DNA from: Bdellovibrio sp. BCCA
Lineage (GTDB): Bacteria; Bdellovibrionota; Bdellovibrionia; Bdellovibrionales; Bdellovibrionaceae
Direction: 5' to 3'
Assembly: GCF_037996825.1 (NCBI RefSeq)
Contig: NZ_JBBNAC010000001.1
Span: forward strand, 1 to 64,000
Length of the DNA: 64,000 nucleotides
Made by a program: the position numbers and the translations under genes
Shown here: one piece after another, positions 18,074 to 27,607 of the stretch
Numbering within the stretch: the first letter of the stretch is position 1
Layout: every line of letters begins with the position of its first letter
Notes under the pieces: model-generated
The model's database searches: none
What the model was told of the DNA's origin: nothing
What the model saw: the letters and a program-made list of their open reading frames with translations, nothing else

Positions 18074-18727
18074 CTAGGCATCATTATCCGCAATGAATTT
18101 AAGAGCTTGCTGTCTTGCGTGGTGTAAAAGAGCTTCTAACTCTAGAGCAAGGTCTGGGTTTCTAGGATCTGCATCTCGAGACACGGGAGCAAGAGGTCCC
18201 ACCCAATAAATGATCACCTTCGCAAAAGGTTTTGGGAGAAAAGTTTTGTTCCACGATTTTGGAAAATGAATCGCGCGATCGCAGGCAACTCCGGCGGCAT
18301 AAATCGGACCGGAAATCATACGAGAAAGTTCGAAAACTCCGGGCTTTACTTTGTGTAACGGACCTTTAGGGCCATCAACTGCAAAGCTGCAATTTCCCCC
18401 GTCTTTTACTAAACGCAAAAGACCTTTGAGCGCTTGAACTCCACCGCGAGTTGAAGAGCCGCGACTGGTTTTTGCACCCAACCATTTCAAAACTTTTGCC
18501 ATCAACTCACCGTCTTTGGATTGCGATGCAATCGTGGCGATTCGATAGCGTTTTACGATGGAAAGAAGTGCGAGCTCGTCACCGTGCCAGTGAGCGAGAA
18601 CAACTGCTTTTTTATGTTCTAAAGAATTATGAAGAGAATCAGGTTCGATGACCCGAACCCTCCATGTCCATGAAAGGGTTCGGTAAAAAACGAAAACAAT
18701 AATCGGAAGAATATACTTTCTAAACAC
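18074..18727 (-). CDS. DUF374-family lysophospholipid acyltransferase-like protein
   Basis: The 217-residue product has an N-terminal hydrophobic segment (YILPIIVFVFYRTLSW), then a stretch VVLAHWHGDELALLSI and the block ASQSKDGELMAKVLKWLGAKTSRGSSTRGGVQAL and VDGPKGPLHKVKPG, all characteristic of the DUF374 family within the lysophospholipid/lipid A acyltransferase superfamily (HxxxD-type catalysis by H and D). It probably transfers an acyl chain to a lipid at the inner membrane; the substrate is unknown. It lies 2 bp after etfA on the same strand, so it shares the etfBA transcript. Confidence 0.82.
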   Translation of the reverse strand: MFRKYILPIIVFVFYRTLSWTWRVRVIEPDSLHNSLEHKKAVVLAHWHGDELALLSIVKRYRIATIASQSKDGELMAKVLKWLGAKTSRGSSTRGGVQALKGLLRLVKDGGNCSFAVDGPKGPLHKVKPGVFELSRMISGPIYAAGVACDRAIHFPKSWNKTFLPKPFAKVIIYWVGPLAPVSRDADPRNPDLALELEALLHHARQQALKFIADNDA

Positions 18728-18729
18728 GA

Positions 18730-19698
18730 TTAGTGGTGAAGAGCTTTTTTGAACTCTTCCGTCAATTTTGGAACGATTTCAAAAGCGTCACCAACAATTC
18801 CGTATGTCGCTTTTTGGAAGATCGGAGCGTTTGGATCATTGTTGATTGCAACGATAACTTTAGAGCCACTCATACCTGCCAAGTGTTGAATCGCGCCAGA
18901 AATACCAACAGCAATGTACAAAGAAGGAGCCACTGTTTTACCAGTTTGTCCAACTTGCATACCGTGACCAACCCAGCCGGCATCAACAACCGCACGTGAA
19001 GCACCCACAGTCGCGCCAAGAACGTCAGCCAAGTCGTTCAACATTTTGAAGTTCGCAGCCTCTTTCAAACCACGACCGCCAGAAACGATGATGTTTGCTT
19101 CCGTCAAATCAAGCTTCTCGCTTGTGCCTTTAACGATTTCTTTGATCAAAGTTTTAAGATCTGGTTTTACAACCGCTTGTTCAACAACGTTTGCAGACTT
19201 AGAAGTGTCCGCTGCTGCCACTGGAAGTTGATTTGCGCGCATCAAAACGATTTTCAAATTCGTGTTTTCGAAATTCGCTTTAGCGAAGCATTTTCCAGAG
19301 TACATTGGTTTTGTTGCTGTCACTGAATCGCCAGAGATATTCAACTCTGTGCAATCAGAAGCCACACCCGCGCCCAAACGAGCTGCTACGCGAGGAAACA
19401 AGTCTTTACCTGTCGAAGACGCAGAAGCAAGAATGATGGAAGGTTGAACTTTTTCGATGATCGCTGCGATGTTTGCAGTGAAAAGCTCTGGATTGTAAGA
19501 ATCCAAAGAAGCGTCTTTCACAACATGAACTTCATTTGCTCCATTGTGACCCGCTGCAGCCGTCACATCACCTGCGTGAGAACCGAAAACCACAGCCGCA
19601 ACTGTGTTTCCAGATTTCGCCGCCGCCTGAAGTAGTTCGATCGAGCTGCGTTTAAGTTTTCCGTTTGTTTGTTCAGCAAAAACTAAGACTTTACCCAT
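18730..19698 (-). CDS. etfA: Electron transfer flavoprotein, alpha subunit
   Basis: FAD-binding subunit of ETF, which takes electrons from acyl-CoA and related dehydrogenases and passes them to the quinone pool. The 322-residue product starts MGKVLVFAEQ and ends with the conserved FAD domain (VSGGRGLKEAANF, VGASRAVVDAGWVGHGMQVGQTG, LYIAVGISGAIQHLAGM, INNDPNAPIF). The frame is open 24 codons further upstream, but the ATG at 19698 has AAGGAG at the right distance and matches the family. It follows etfB after 10 bp. Confidence 0.96.
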   Translation of the reverse strand: MGKVLVFAEQTNGKLKRSSIELLQAAAKSGNTVAAVVFGSHAGDVTAAAGHNGANEVHVVKDASLDSYNPELFTANIAAIIEKVQPSIILASASSTGKDLFPRVAARLGAGVASDCTELNISGDSVTATKPMYSGKCFAKANFENTNLKIVLMRANQLPVAAADTSKSANVVEQAVVKPDLKTLIKEIVKGTSEKLDLTEANIIVSGGRGLKEAANFKMLNDLADVLGATVGASRAVVDAGWVGHGMQVGQTGKTVAPSLYIAVGISGAIQHLAGMSGSKVIVAINNDPNAPIFQKATYGIVGDAFEIVPKLTEEFKKALHH

Positions 19699-19708
19699 TT
19701 CGTACTCC

Positions 19709-20482
19709 TTACAAAACTTTCGCTTCGTCGCGAAGAAGTTTAACCAACTCAGCCGCTTGTGCAGAAGCATCGCCAGCGATGATTTTTACCGCAGGTTTTT
19801 CAGCAGGAAGAGCGAAATTTGTGTATTTAACTTTGATGTCTGATGCAGGAATGTTCAAAGAAGAGAATTCAATTTCTTTGATCACTTTCTTTTTTGCTTT
19901 CATGATGCCAGGAAGACTTGCGTAACGAGGCATGTTCAAGCCTTTGTTTGCAGCGACAACTGCTGGAGTCATCATTTGCACGACTTCTTTAGCTCCGCCT
20001 TCAACATCGCGCTCAACAACAACGTTTTCGCCATTGAATGCAAATTTAGAAACCACAGTCGTGTGAGGAACATTTAGGAACTCAGCAAGCATTTGGCTTA
20101 CTGAAGACGCATTATCGTCGATCGCCAATTTTCCAGAGAAGATAACTTTTGCGCCACCCTCAGCCTTAATAACTTCAGCCAGAGCTTTTGCTGTGGAGTA
20201 GTTGTCCAGATTTTCAGCATTTACTACGATCGCCTCATCAGATCCCATCGCCAAAGCCGTGCGGAGAGATTCAACAACACGCGCCTTTGGTCCAACGCTC
20301 AAAACCCACACTTGAGAACCTGGGTTGGCGTCGCGAAGTTTCACAGCTTCTTCAACTGCGTATTCGTCATAAGGGTTCAAAACCCATTTAATTCCCGCCG
20401 TGTCGATTCCGTTTTGGTCGGGAGTGATTTTAATCTTTGTTTCGGTGTCGGGCACCTGCTTGATACACACAAAAATCTTCAT
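19709..20482 (-). CDS. etfB: Electron transfer flavoprotein, beta subunit
   Basis: AMP-binding partner of EtfA. The 257-residue product starts MKIFVCIKQVPDTE, has VLNPYDEYAVEEAVKL and the signature around TPAVVAANKGLNMPRYASLPGIMKAKKK, which includes the recognition loop for dehydrogenases. It is the first gene of the minus-strand etfB-etfA-acyltransferase unit and diverges from sdhC across a 183-bp regulatory gap. Confidence 0.96.
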   Translation of the reverse strand: MKIFVCIKQVPDTETKIKITPDQNGIDTAGIKWVLNPYDEYAVEEAVKLRDANPGSQVWVLSVGPKARVVESLRTALAMGSDEAIVVNAENLDNYSTAKALAEVIKAEGGAKVIFSGKLAIDDNASSVSQMLAEFLNVPHTTVVSKFAFNGENVVVERDVEGGAKEVVQMMTPAVVAANKGLNMPRYASLPGIMKAKKKVIKEIEFSSLNIPASDIKVKYTNFALPAEKPAVKIIAGDASAQAAELVKLLRDEAKVL

Positions 20483-20569
20483 GTTTTTACCCCGTTTTTT
20501 TAGAGGTTTTGTTCTATCGCAAGTCCAGGAAAGGCAAAACTAAATTCCATATTTAACGTGTTGCGAAAC

Positions 20570-20583
20570 ATGACGGGTGTCAT
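20570..20583. promoter_or_regulatory. Short dyad in the etfB/sdhC divergent promoter region
   Basis: ATGAC-GGGT-GTCAT forms a 5-bp inverted repeat in the middle of the 183-bp gap between the divergent etfBA and sdhCAB operons. Its central place would let one regulator govern both fatty-acid electron transfer and succinate oxidation. Such short dyads also occur by chance, and I cannot identify the promoters with confidence. Confidence 0.35.
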
Positions 20584-20665
20584 AGACAATCCGAAGGCCT
20601 CGGAGTTAAGTTAATTGTAAACTTATTGAGAAAATACATAGCAACAAAACAAGGGGTTCAACACC

Positions 20666-21325
20666 ATGTCTGGATTTCTCGGTTCCACCGTCGGGAAAAA
20701 ATACTTAATGGGAATCACTGGTTTAATTTGGGCGGGATTTGTTCTCGCACATATGGCCGGTAATCTATTAATTTTCGTCAGCCACGATGCTTACAATGCT
20801 TACGGGCACGCGATTACAAGCGGTAACATCATTTACGTCGCAGAAACTGTTTTAGTTCTGGCGTTGATTGTTCACGTGTACACGGCGTTTTCTTTGACAG
20901 CGGCCAATAGAGCTTCAAAAGGTTCTAAGTACGCAGTCGCTGCGAGCGGAAAAAAGAAAGCGACTCTCGCTTCTCGCACAATGGCGATTCAAGGTTCTTT
21001 GATTCTTGTCTTTGTGATTCTTCACTTGATCACTTTCAAATACGGCGCTCACTACGAAACAACTGTAAACGGAGTGGTGATGCGTGACCTGGCTCGCTTG
21101 ATGGAAGAAGTTTTCCAAAGCCCTGGTTACGTTGCGTGGTATGTGGTTGCTTTGATTATTCTGGGCTATCACTTAAGTCACGGTGTGGGTTCCACTTTCC
21201 AATCTCTCGGTTTGATGGAAGGCACTTACCGCAATACGTGGAAAAAACTAAGCTACGCTTATGCATTTGTTGTGGCGCTTGGTTTTATCGCTCAACCTCT
21301 TTACCTTTTTCTTATTGCACACTAA
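20666..21325 (+). CDS. sdhC: Succinate dehydrogenase/fumarate reductase cytochrome b subunit
   Basis: Membrane anchor that passes electrons between the Fe-S subunit and quinone. The 219-residue protein has five predicted membrane helices and well-placed histidines H29, H70, H120 and H169, as in the di-haem, single-anchor enzymes of Bacillus subtilis (Sdh) and Wolinella (Frd). There is no sdhD, which fits this type. It starts the sdhC-A-B operon, spaced 12 and 10 bp, with a GGGG-containing ribosome site before the ATG. Confidence 0.93.
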   Translation: MSGFLGSTVGKKYLMGITGLIWAGFVLAHMAGNLLIFVSHDAYNAYGHAITSGNIIYVAETVLVLALIVHVYTAFSLTAANRASKGSKYAVAASGKKKATLASRTMAIQGSLILVFVILHLITFKYGAHYETTVNGVVMRDLARLMEEVFQSPGYVAWYVVALIILGYHLSHGVGSTFQSLGLMEGTYRNTWKKLSYAYAFVVALGFIAQPLYLFLIAH

Positions 21326-21337
21326 GGAGCACTGAAA

Positions 21338-23254
21338 ATGGCTAATAAATTAGATAGCAAAATTCCTAGTGGCCCGATTGAATCTAAATGGACCAAATCC
21401 AAATTCGACTACAAACTTGTCAACCCTGCGAATAAGAGAAAACACTCTATCATCGTTGTGGGAACGGGTCTCGCGGGAGCCTCTGCGGCGGCTTCTTTGG
21501 GTGAGCTTGGTTACAAAGTAAAAGCTTTCTGCATTCATGAATCTCCTCGTCGCGCGCACTCTGTGGCGGCACAAGGTGGTATCAATGCAGCGAAGAACTA
21601 CCAAAACGACGGCGACTCTACTTACCGTCTTTTCTATGACACTGTAAAAGGCGGCGACTTCCGTGCGCGTGAAGCTAACGTTTATCGTCTAGCGGAAGTA
21701 TCAGCGAACATCATCGATCAAATGGTCGCTCAAGGTGTTCCATTCGCTCGCGAATACGGCGGAACTTTGGCGAATCGCTCCTTCGGTGGTGCGCAAGTTT
21801 CTCGTACATTCTATGCTCGCGGTCAGACAGGTCAGCAGCTTCTTTTGGGTGCATACTCAGAGATGATGAGACAAGTCGATGCCGGAAACGTGGAGCTTCG
21901 CTACCGTCGCGAAATGTTGGATCTTGTGATCGTCGACGGAAAAGCTCGCGGCATCATCGTTCGTAACTTGATCACGGGTGAAATTGAATCTCACGAAGCA
22001 GACGCAGTTGTGATCGCTTCCGGCGGTTACTCCAACGTGTTCTTCCTTTCTACAAATGCGATGAACTGTGCTGTAACAGCGGCATGGAAAGCTCACAAAC
22101 GTGGCGCTTACTTCGCAAATCCTTGCTACACACAAATCCATCCAACGTGCATCCCTGTTCACGGAGAAAATCAGTCAAAATTGACTTTGATGTCTGAGTC
22201 TCTTCGTAACGACGGTCGCGTGTGGGTTCCTAAAGCTGTGGGTGACAAACGTCATCCAAATGAAATCCCAGAAAACGAACGCGATTACTATTTGGAGCGC
22301 GTGTATCCTTCATTCGGCAACTTGGCTCCTCGTGACGTGGCTTCTCGTCAGGCGAAATATCGCTGCGATGAAGGCCGTGGCGTGAATGAAACTGGTAAAG
22401 CGGTTTACTTGGATTTTGCAGACGCGATCAAACGTTTAGGCGAAGACAAGATTTCTGAGAGATACGGAAACTTGTTTGAAATGTACGACAAGATCACAGG
22501 TCAAAATCCATACAAACAACCGATGATGATCTACCCTGCTCCTCACTATACAATGGGTGGCTTGTGGGTGGACTACAACTTGGAATCAACAATTCCAGGA
22601 TTGTTCGTTGCCGGCGAGGCCAACTTCTCTGACCACGGTGCGAATCGTTTGGGTGCCTCGGCATTGATGCAAGGTTTGGCAGACGGTTACTTTGTTCTTC
22701 CTTACACATTGGGTAACTACCTTGGTGGAACGAAGCTTGAAAAAGTTTCGACTTCAAACGACGCATTCAAAGCGGCAGAAGACGGAGTGAAAAAAGAAAT
22801 CTCTAAGCTTATGGGCATTAAAGGTAATCGCACAGTGGACAGCTTCCATAAAGAGCTTGGTCACATCATGTGGGAATACTGTGGAATGGGCCGTAACGAA
22901 GCAGGTCTTAAAAAAGCTCTGCAAGAGATTCCAAAACTTCGTGAAGAATTCTGGCAAAACCTTCGTATCCCTGGTGATGCGAATTACCTTAACGTCGAGC
23001 TTGAAAAAGCCGGACGTGTTGCTGATTTCTTGGAGCTTGGTGAGTTGATGTGCCGTGATGCTTTGGAACGTCAAGAGTCTTGCGGTGGTCACTACCGTGA
23101 AGAATTCCAAGTGGATGGTGAAGCAAAACGTGACGATGCGAACTTCTGTCACGTCGCTGCCTGGGAATACACTGGTGAAAACAAACCAGAAGTCCGCCAC
23201 AAAGAAGAACTTGTTTTCGAAAACGTACACCTAGCAACTCGTAGTTACAAATAA
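21338..23254 (+). CDS. sdhA: Succinate dehydrogenase/fumarate reductase flavoprotein subunit
   Basis: Catalytic subunit interconverting succinate and fumarate in the TCA cycle and respiratory chain. The 638-residue product has the dinucleotide fold [20 protein letters not shown], the histidine for covalent FAD in [12 protein letters not shown] (H74), the active-site HPTCIPV and the C-terminal [21 protein letters not shown] and [12 protein letters not shown] motifs. Length and sequence fit the type with a di-haem anchor rather than the Escherichia coli-type enzyme. Confidence 0.97.
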   Translation: MANKLDSKIPSGPIESKWTKSKFDYKLVNPANKRKHSIIVVGTGLAGASAAASLGELGYKVKAFCIHESPRRAHSVAAQGGINAAKNYQNDGDSTYRLFYDTVKGGDFRAREANVYRLAEVSANIIDQMVAQGVPFAREYGGTLANRSFGGAQVSRTFYARGQTGQQLLLGAYSEMMRQVDAGNVELRYRREMLDLVIVDGKARGIIVRNLITGEIESHEADAVVIASGGYSNVFFLSTNAMNCAVTAAWKAHKRGAYFANPCYTQIHPTCIPVHGENQSKLTLMSESLRNDGRVWVPKAVGDKRHPNEIPENERDYYLERVYPSFGNLAPRDVASRQAKYRCDEGRGVNETGKAVYLDFADAIKRLGEDKISERYGNLFEMYDKITGQNPYKQPMMIYPAPHYTMGGLWVDYNLESTIPGLFVAGEANFSDHGANRLGASALMQGLADGYFVLPYTLGNYLGGTKLEKVSTSNDAFKAAEDGVKKEISKLMGIKGNRTVDSFHKELGHIMWEYCGMGRNEAGLKKALQEIPKLREEFWQNLRIPGDANYLNVELEKAGRVADFLELGELMCRDALERQESCGGHYREEFQVDGEAKRDDANFCHVAAWEYTGENKPEVRHKEELVFENVHLATRSYK

Positions 23255-23264
23255 GAGGCGTAAA

Positions 23265-24053
23265 ATGGCTGGTAAACATATCAATTTGACTTTGAAAGTG
23301 TGGAGACAAAAAGGCCCAAAAGATCAGGGCGGATTTGTTGAGTTGCAAGCAAAGAACGTCTCTGAAGACGCGTCTTTCTTGGAAATGCTCGATGCTGTGA
23401 ACGAAGAACTTGTCGGTAAAGGTGATGAGCCCATCGCCTTTGATCATGACTGCCGCGAAGGTATTTGTGGCGCTTGTGGTTTTGTGATCGACGGTGAAGC
23501 TCACGGTCCAATGAAATCAACAACAGTGTGCCAATTGCACATGAGAAATTTCACAGACGGTGCGGTTTTAACAATCGAACCTTTCCGCGCGACTTCTTTC
23601 CCTGTGATTAAAGATTTGATGGTGGATAGATCTGCTTTCGACCGTATCATTTCTGCAGGTGGATATATTTCTGCTAACACAGGAAACGCTGTTGATGCGA
23701 ACTCTGTGCTTGTTCCGAAAGCGGATGCCGATGAAGCAATGTCTTCAGCGACGTGCATCGGTTGCGGTGCTTGCGTAGCAGCTTGTAAAAATGCTTCTGC
23801 GGCATTGTTCACATCAGCAAAAATCTCTCACATGGCTTTGCTTCCGCAAGGTCAGGTGGAAAGAAAAGACCGTGCTCTTCGCATGGTGGCAGCAATGGAT
23901 GCGGAAGGTTTCGGATCATGCACAACAACGGGTGCTTGTGAGGCGGCTTGTCCTAAGGAAATCCAACTTACAAACATCTCTCGTATGAACCGCGAATTCT
24001 TCGTTGCGAATGCGACAAAACGTCCGAAGCACAAAGACGGCGGCGCGGGATAG
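23265..24053 (+). CDS. sdhB: Succinate dehydrogenase/fumarate reductase iron-sulfur subunit
   Basis: Electron-transfer subunit with three clusters. The 262-residue product carries the [2Fe-2S] cysteines in [12 protein letters not shown] and a later Cys in TTVCQLH, the [4Fe-4S] motif [12 protein letters not shown] and the [3Fe-4S]/second set [15 protein letters not shown]. It is the last gene of sdhCAB; a strong terminator follows at 24097. Confidence 0.96.
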   Translation: MAGKHINLTLKVWRQKGPKDQGGFVELQAKNVSEDASFLEMLDAVNEELVGKGDEPIAFDHDCREGICGACGFVIDGEAHGPMKSTTVCQLHMRNFTDGAVLTIEPFRATSFPVIKDLMVDRSAFDRIISAGGYISANTGNAVDANSVLVPKADADEAMSSATCIGCGACVAACKNASAALFTSAKISHMALLPQGQVERKDRALRMVAAMDAEGFGSCTTTGACEAACPKEIQLTNISRMNREFFVANATKRPKHKDGGAG

Positions 24054-24096
24054 AAAGCGGGATAGAAAATAGAGAATCGAAAATCGATAAATGGAA

Positions 24097-24130
24097 AGAG
24101 GAGTCCTTAATGGGGACTCCTCTTTTTTTG
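24097..24130 (+). terminator. Terminator of sdhCAB
   Basis: AGAGGAGTCC (24097-24106) pairs perfectly with GGACTCCTCT (24114-24123), loop TTAATGG, followed by seven T residues. The rest of the 24054-24326 gap shows no gene; it must hold the promoter of the next small gene. Confidence 0.93.
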
Positions 24131-24326
24131 TCTCTAAGCTTTCTTGTTATTTCATATAGATACGTCGCTGCAGCGAAAAATTATCTAAATAATTCGACCG
24201 ACAATTAACCTTTAAACTTTGCACCATGGGTCTGTCTCAATGAGAGACATCTTTAGTTCATCCCACCTTTGATTTTCTTCTAAAGCTCACACAACAAACT
24301 TCCGAAACTAGACCAAGGATTGGCTT

Positions 24327-24575
24327 ATGAAGAAGATTGGCAACTTAATGGAAGAATTGGGCTTCAACAAAAACGCACCTGACAGTGTGAAAGAAGCCTT
24401 TATCAAACATCTCATCAAAGCTTCGACAGGAGTGAACGTGACAACTCCGTCAGAGAAGAAAGAAATCGCTGAGAACCCACAACGAGTTGTTAAACTCACG
24501 TCTCCGCAGCAGCTTAGTTTTGATTTTTCTGAAGAGAATCCTCAACCTTCGTCTGGGAAAAAAGCCGTTTCTTAG
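24327..24575 (+). CDS. Small hypothetical protein (82 residues)
   Basis: Charged soluble protein of 82 residues, MKKIGNLMEELGF then a helical stretch with KEAFIKHLIKAS and a Ser/Pro/Lys-rich C-terminal tail. There is no signal peptide, membrane helix or motif I recognise. AAGGA lies a proper distance before the ATG. It stands alone between sdhCAB and the protease gene; a weak hairpin with a T run (24589-24609) follows. Possibly a regulator or adaptor, but nothing in the sequence proves it. Confidence 0.6.
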   Translation: MKKIGNLMEELGFNKNAPDSVKEAFIKHLIKASTGVNVTTPSEKKEIAENPQRVVKLTSPQQLSFDFSEENPQPSSGKKAVS

Positions 24576-24701
24576 TCCTGCGAACTAGGAGAAAGCCCTG
24601 CTTTTTCCTCGACAAACGCATTGAAATGCCCAGACCTTAAGCTAAAAATCGAAGCTTTCTATTTTAATTTCTGAATATTGATAACCAGCTCACCTTCACA
24701 T

Positions 24702-24715
24702 TGGTACCATTTTGG
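24702..24715 (+). promoter_or_regulatory. Motif shared by the two secreted-protease genes (copy 1)
   Basis: TGGTACCATTTTGG, 40 bp before the start codon of the S8 protease gene, matches 13 of 14 bases of TGGTTCCATTTTGG upstream of the S1 protease gene at 31355. A shared operator or promoter part is plausible. The element includes the palindrome TGGTACCA. Confidence 0.45.
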
Positions 24716-24754
24716 AACTGGCACGTTTGAAATCACCCAGTGAAGGAGTTTTTT

Positions 24755-26398
24755 ATGAAAAGGCTTATCGGAAGAGCCTCCAAGGCAACCATGGTCGGTT
24801 TGCTACTAGCAGGAGTCAGTGCATTCGCAGCAGCACCTGAATCAGTTCCAGGCGAATACATTGTTAAACTCAAAGATTCTGTTTCTGCAAAATCAAACAT
24901 CAACATTTTGAGCCAACAACTGGGTTCATACATCAAGGACACTATTCCTGGTCAAAACATCGTTGTGATCAAGAGACCCGTGTTTGAGATTCAATCCAAC
25001 GTTGTAAAATCTCTTTCTGAAAACCCACTTGTTGATATCGTAGAACCAAACTTCATCTACAGAATCAACAAAACTCCAAACGATCCAATGTTGGGTCAAT
25101 TGTGGGGCATGATCAACACAGGACAAGCCGACTCTCAACGCCGTCAAGGTATTGCGGGTGTGGATATCGGTGCGGAAAAAGCATGGGATATCACAACGGG
25201 TTCTAAAGACGTGATCGTTGCTGTTATCGATACAGGTGTTGACTACAATCATCCAGATTTGAAAGACAATCTTTGGGTGAACGAAGCTGAGCTTAACGGC
25301 AAGCCAGGCGTTGACGACGACGGTAACGGTATCGTTGATGATATTCACGGTGCTAACTTTGTAGACGCTAACAAACCAACTGGAAATCCATTGGATGACC
25401 ACGGTCACGGTTCACACTGCTCTGGTACTATCGGTGCTTCTGGTAACGATGGCAAAGGTATCGTGGGTGTGGCTTGGAATGTTCGTATCATGGGAGTTAA
25501 ATTCCTTTCTGCGAGCGGTTCAGGTTCTCTTGACGGCGCTTTGAAAGGTATCGACTACGCAACTAAAATGGGTGCGAAAATCATGTCGAACTCTTGGGGT
25601 GGCGGTGGTTACTCTGAAACTTTGAAGCAAGCGATCGAAAGATCTAATGCAGCAGGCGCTTTGTTCGTAGCAGCAGCGGGTAACGAGTCAAACAACAACG
25701 ACGCGAATCCGACTTACCCTGCAACTTACGATGTACCAAACGTATTGTCTGTCGCAGCTATCGACAACAGAGGCCAAATCGCTTCTTTCTCGAATTACGG
25801 TAAAACAAAAGTTCACGTAGGTGCTCCGGGTGTGAATATCTATTCATCAATCACTGGTGGCGGTTACGATTCTTGGTCAGGAACTTCTATGGCGACACCT
25901 CACGTGTCTGGTATGGCGGTTCTTTTGGCTTCGAATGAACCAAATTTGACGAACGTAGAAATGAAAGAAAGAATCATCGCAACTTCAAGACCGATCGCAG
26001 GTCTTCGTGGTAAATCCCGCGGTGGTTTGGTTGATGCTTATGCGATGTTGACGAACACTTTGCCGGCTCCAGATCCAAATGATCCAATCAACTGGCAAAC
26101 AGTGAACGTAAACGTTTCTTCAGCTCATCCATACAAAGAGAAATCAAACGAAACGTACGAAGTACGTGTTCCAGGTGCGAAACAAATCGCCTTGTATTTC
26201 TCTAAATTCGATACTGAAAGAGATTACGATAAAGTAGACCTTTACGATGCGAACGGTAAAAAAGTAGCAACTATCAGCGGTAAAAACGATGATTCTTTCT
26301 CTACTCCAGTTGACGGCGAGTATGTGAAAATCGTGTTCACTTCTGATGACTCTGTAAACCGCTACGGTTTCGACATCACAAAAGCCGCTTGGAGATAA
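24755..26398 (+). CDS. Secreted subtilisin-like serine protease (S8) with C-terminal beta domain
   Basis: Exported protease, likely for digesting prey or host proteins. The 547-residue preproprotein has a signal peptide (GLLLAGVSAFA), an inhibitor-type propeptide (GEYIVKLKDSV... to about residue 105), the S8 catalytic domain with D159 (IDTGVD), H218 (DHGHGSHCSGT) and S378 (SGTSMATPHVSG), and a C-terminal domain of about 100 residues resembling CUB/P-type beta-sandwich domains (YEVRVPGAKQIALYFSKF). ATG at 24755 sits behind GAAGGAG; a GTG five codons earlier is open but overlaps that site. A bidirectional terminator follows. Confidence 0.95.
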   Translation: MKRLIGRASKATMVGLLLAGVSAFAAAPESVPGEYIVKLKDSVSAKSNINILSQQLGSYIKDTIPGQNIVVIKRPVFEIQSNVVKSLSENPLVDIVEPNFIYRINKTPNDPMLGQLWGMINTGQADSQRRQGIAGVDIGAEKAWDITTGSKDVIVAVIDTGVDYNHPDLKDNLWVNEAELNGKPGVDDDGNGIVDDIHGANFVDANKPTGNPLDDHGHGSHCSGTIGASGNDGKGIVGVAWNVRIMGVKFLSASGSGSLDGALKGIDYATKMGAKIMSNSWGGGGYSETLKQAIERSNAAGALFVAAAGNESNNNDANPTYPATYDVPNVLSVAAIDNRGQIASFSNYGKTKVHVGAPGVNIYSSITGGGYDSWSGTSMATPHVSGMAVLLASNEPNLTNVEMKERIIATSRPIAGLRGKSRGGLVDAYAMLTNTLPAPDPNDPINWQTVNVNVSSAHPYKEKSNETYEVRVPGAKQIALYFSKFDTERDYDKVDLYDANGKKVATISGKNDDSFSTPVDGEYVKIVFTSDDSVNRYGFDITKAAWR

Positions 26399-26423
26399 TT
26401 TAAAAATTAACTAAGTGCTTTAA

Positions 26424-26457
26424 AAAGGCCACCCTGGAAACTAGGTGGTCTTTTTCT
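26424..26457. terminator. Bidirectional terminator between protease and DUF3095 genes
   Basis: GGCCACC (26427-26433) and GGTGGTC (26444-26450) form the stem, flanked by an A run before and a T run after. It serves the S8 protease gene on the plus strand and overlaps the last codons of the minus-strand DUF3095 gene. Confidence 0.82.
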
Positions 26458-27607
26458 TTTTCAGATCCACGGCTGCAAGTGTATATCCGCCTTGTGCGCC
26501 ATCGATGAAATGCAAATGCTGATTCTGTGTCGCTGAAAACACGAGACACGTCATGAGAGCTTGTGGCGAGCGATGAGTGCCAAAGACAATCTCTCCCCGC
26601 TCTTCAAAAGATTTTAAAAGACTTTCGATTTCTTGGGCCTGCTTGGAGGAGCAATCTAAAACCATGCGCAAAAGATCGTCGTACTTTTGAAAGTCCGAGT
26701 TTGAAATGATTTCTGATTTGTATTTGCGGGGATCAAATCCTCCCGCTGAGATATTAAAACGAATCATGATAAAGGCGATTAAAGAATCTATGGCAGCTCC
26801 AAAAAATTCCGGAATGAATTTACCAGGACGAGATTTCGCCTCTATCGCCAAAGTTTTTGGTGGCCATTTTATTTTCATGCTGCCTGGATTTGTGGGACAC
26901 GCGATTTTAAAATTGCCACCTAAAATTTCGCGAAGACCCGCAAGCACACGGTGATAAATATCAAACGACCTTTCTTCGTCGCCAGCGGCACTCACAAGAA
27001 TCGTCAGAATTGTTCCTTTTTGTGTCGAGAGCGGCTCCCAACGGCATGTCAGGCCCTGTAGTTTCGGTGCGATCTCATCATCAGAAGCTTGAATAGCAAG
27101 GCCACCGAGCCCCTTTTTCATTTTCTCTTCGGCTCGTCTTAAAGCGCCTCCGCGAAATTGATAAATAACGTTGCCTTGAGAAAGCTGATATTTTCCCAAA
27201 AGCAATTTGCATCCCTCGTTGCAAACTTCTTTAAGATCAAAAATAAAACTACGCAGTTCAAGATCAAATTCTTTTTTCGACCACGCCTGAACACTCTTGA
27301 GCGCCACAGACGCTTGAATTTTAAATTCAGGAGGAACTAAAAGTGTCGCGCCATCACCGCCAAAAACAAACGGCAACTCGCGCACGTTAAATTCATTTAG
27401 AAGAGCTGTGATGCAAGCTGCCCCTACCATATTTACTTCGCGGTAGCGGCCGGATTGCACGGCTTTCGTGGAACCTTTGATGTCTGTAAGAATCAATCCC
27501 CAGTCTTCGGGAACAGTAAGAAAATTTTTGTCGTCAGAGATATGCAGAAAGTCGTCAAAGCTAGGAACTTGTTTTAAGAAGTCCTTAAACTTTTCCATTT
27601 CTGACAT
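26441..27607 (-). CDS. DUF3095-family protein with class III cyclase-like fold
   Basis: The 388-residue product matches the DUF3095 family. Its N-terminal half has LTDIKGSTKAVQSGRY (D42) and FVFGGDGATLLVP (D85), which follow the pattern of the two metal-binding aspartates of class III adenylate/guanylate cyclases and GGDEF enzymes. Whether the residues for base recognition and transition-state support are present I cannot say. No signal peptide is seen. It is the last gene of a minus-strand unit with an FHA protein and an alpha/beta hydrolase, overlapping the hydrolase gene by 23 bp. A nucleotide-signalling function is an inference from the fold. Confidence 0.72.
   Translation of the reverse strand: MSEMEKFKDFLKQVPSFDDFLHISDDKNFLTVPEDWGLILTDIKGSTKAVQSGRYREVNMVGAACITALLNEFNVRELPFVFGGDGATLLVPPEFKIQASVALKSVQAWSKKEFDLELRSFIFDLKEVCNEGCKLLLGKYQLSQGNVIYQFRGGALRRAEEKMKKGLGGLAIQASDDEIAPKLQGLTCRWEPLSTQKGTILTILVSAAGDEERSFDIYHRVLAGLREILGGNFKIACPTNPGSMKIKWPPKTLAIEAKSRPGKFIPEFFGAAIDSLIAFIMIRFNISAGGFDPRKYKSEIISNSDFQKYDDLLRMVLDCSSKQAQEIESLLKSFEERGEIVFGTHRSPQALMTCLVFSATQNQHLHFIDGAQGGYTLAAVDLKKKKTT

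Noticed and set aside
24589-24609. Terminator after the 82-residue protein gene
   Set aside because: AGGAGAAAGC/GCTTTTTCCT pairs, but the T run lies inside the stem and is followed by CGACAA; too weak to call as a feature.
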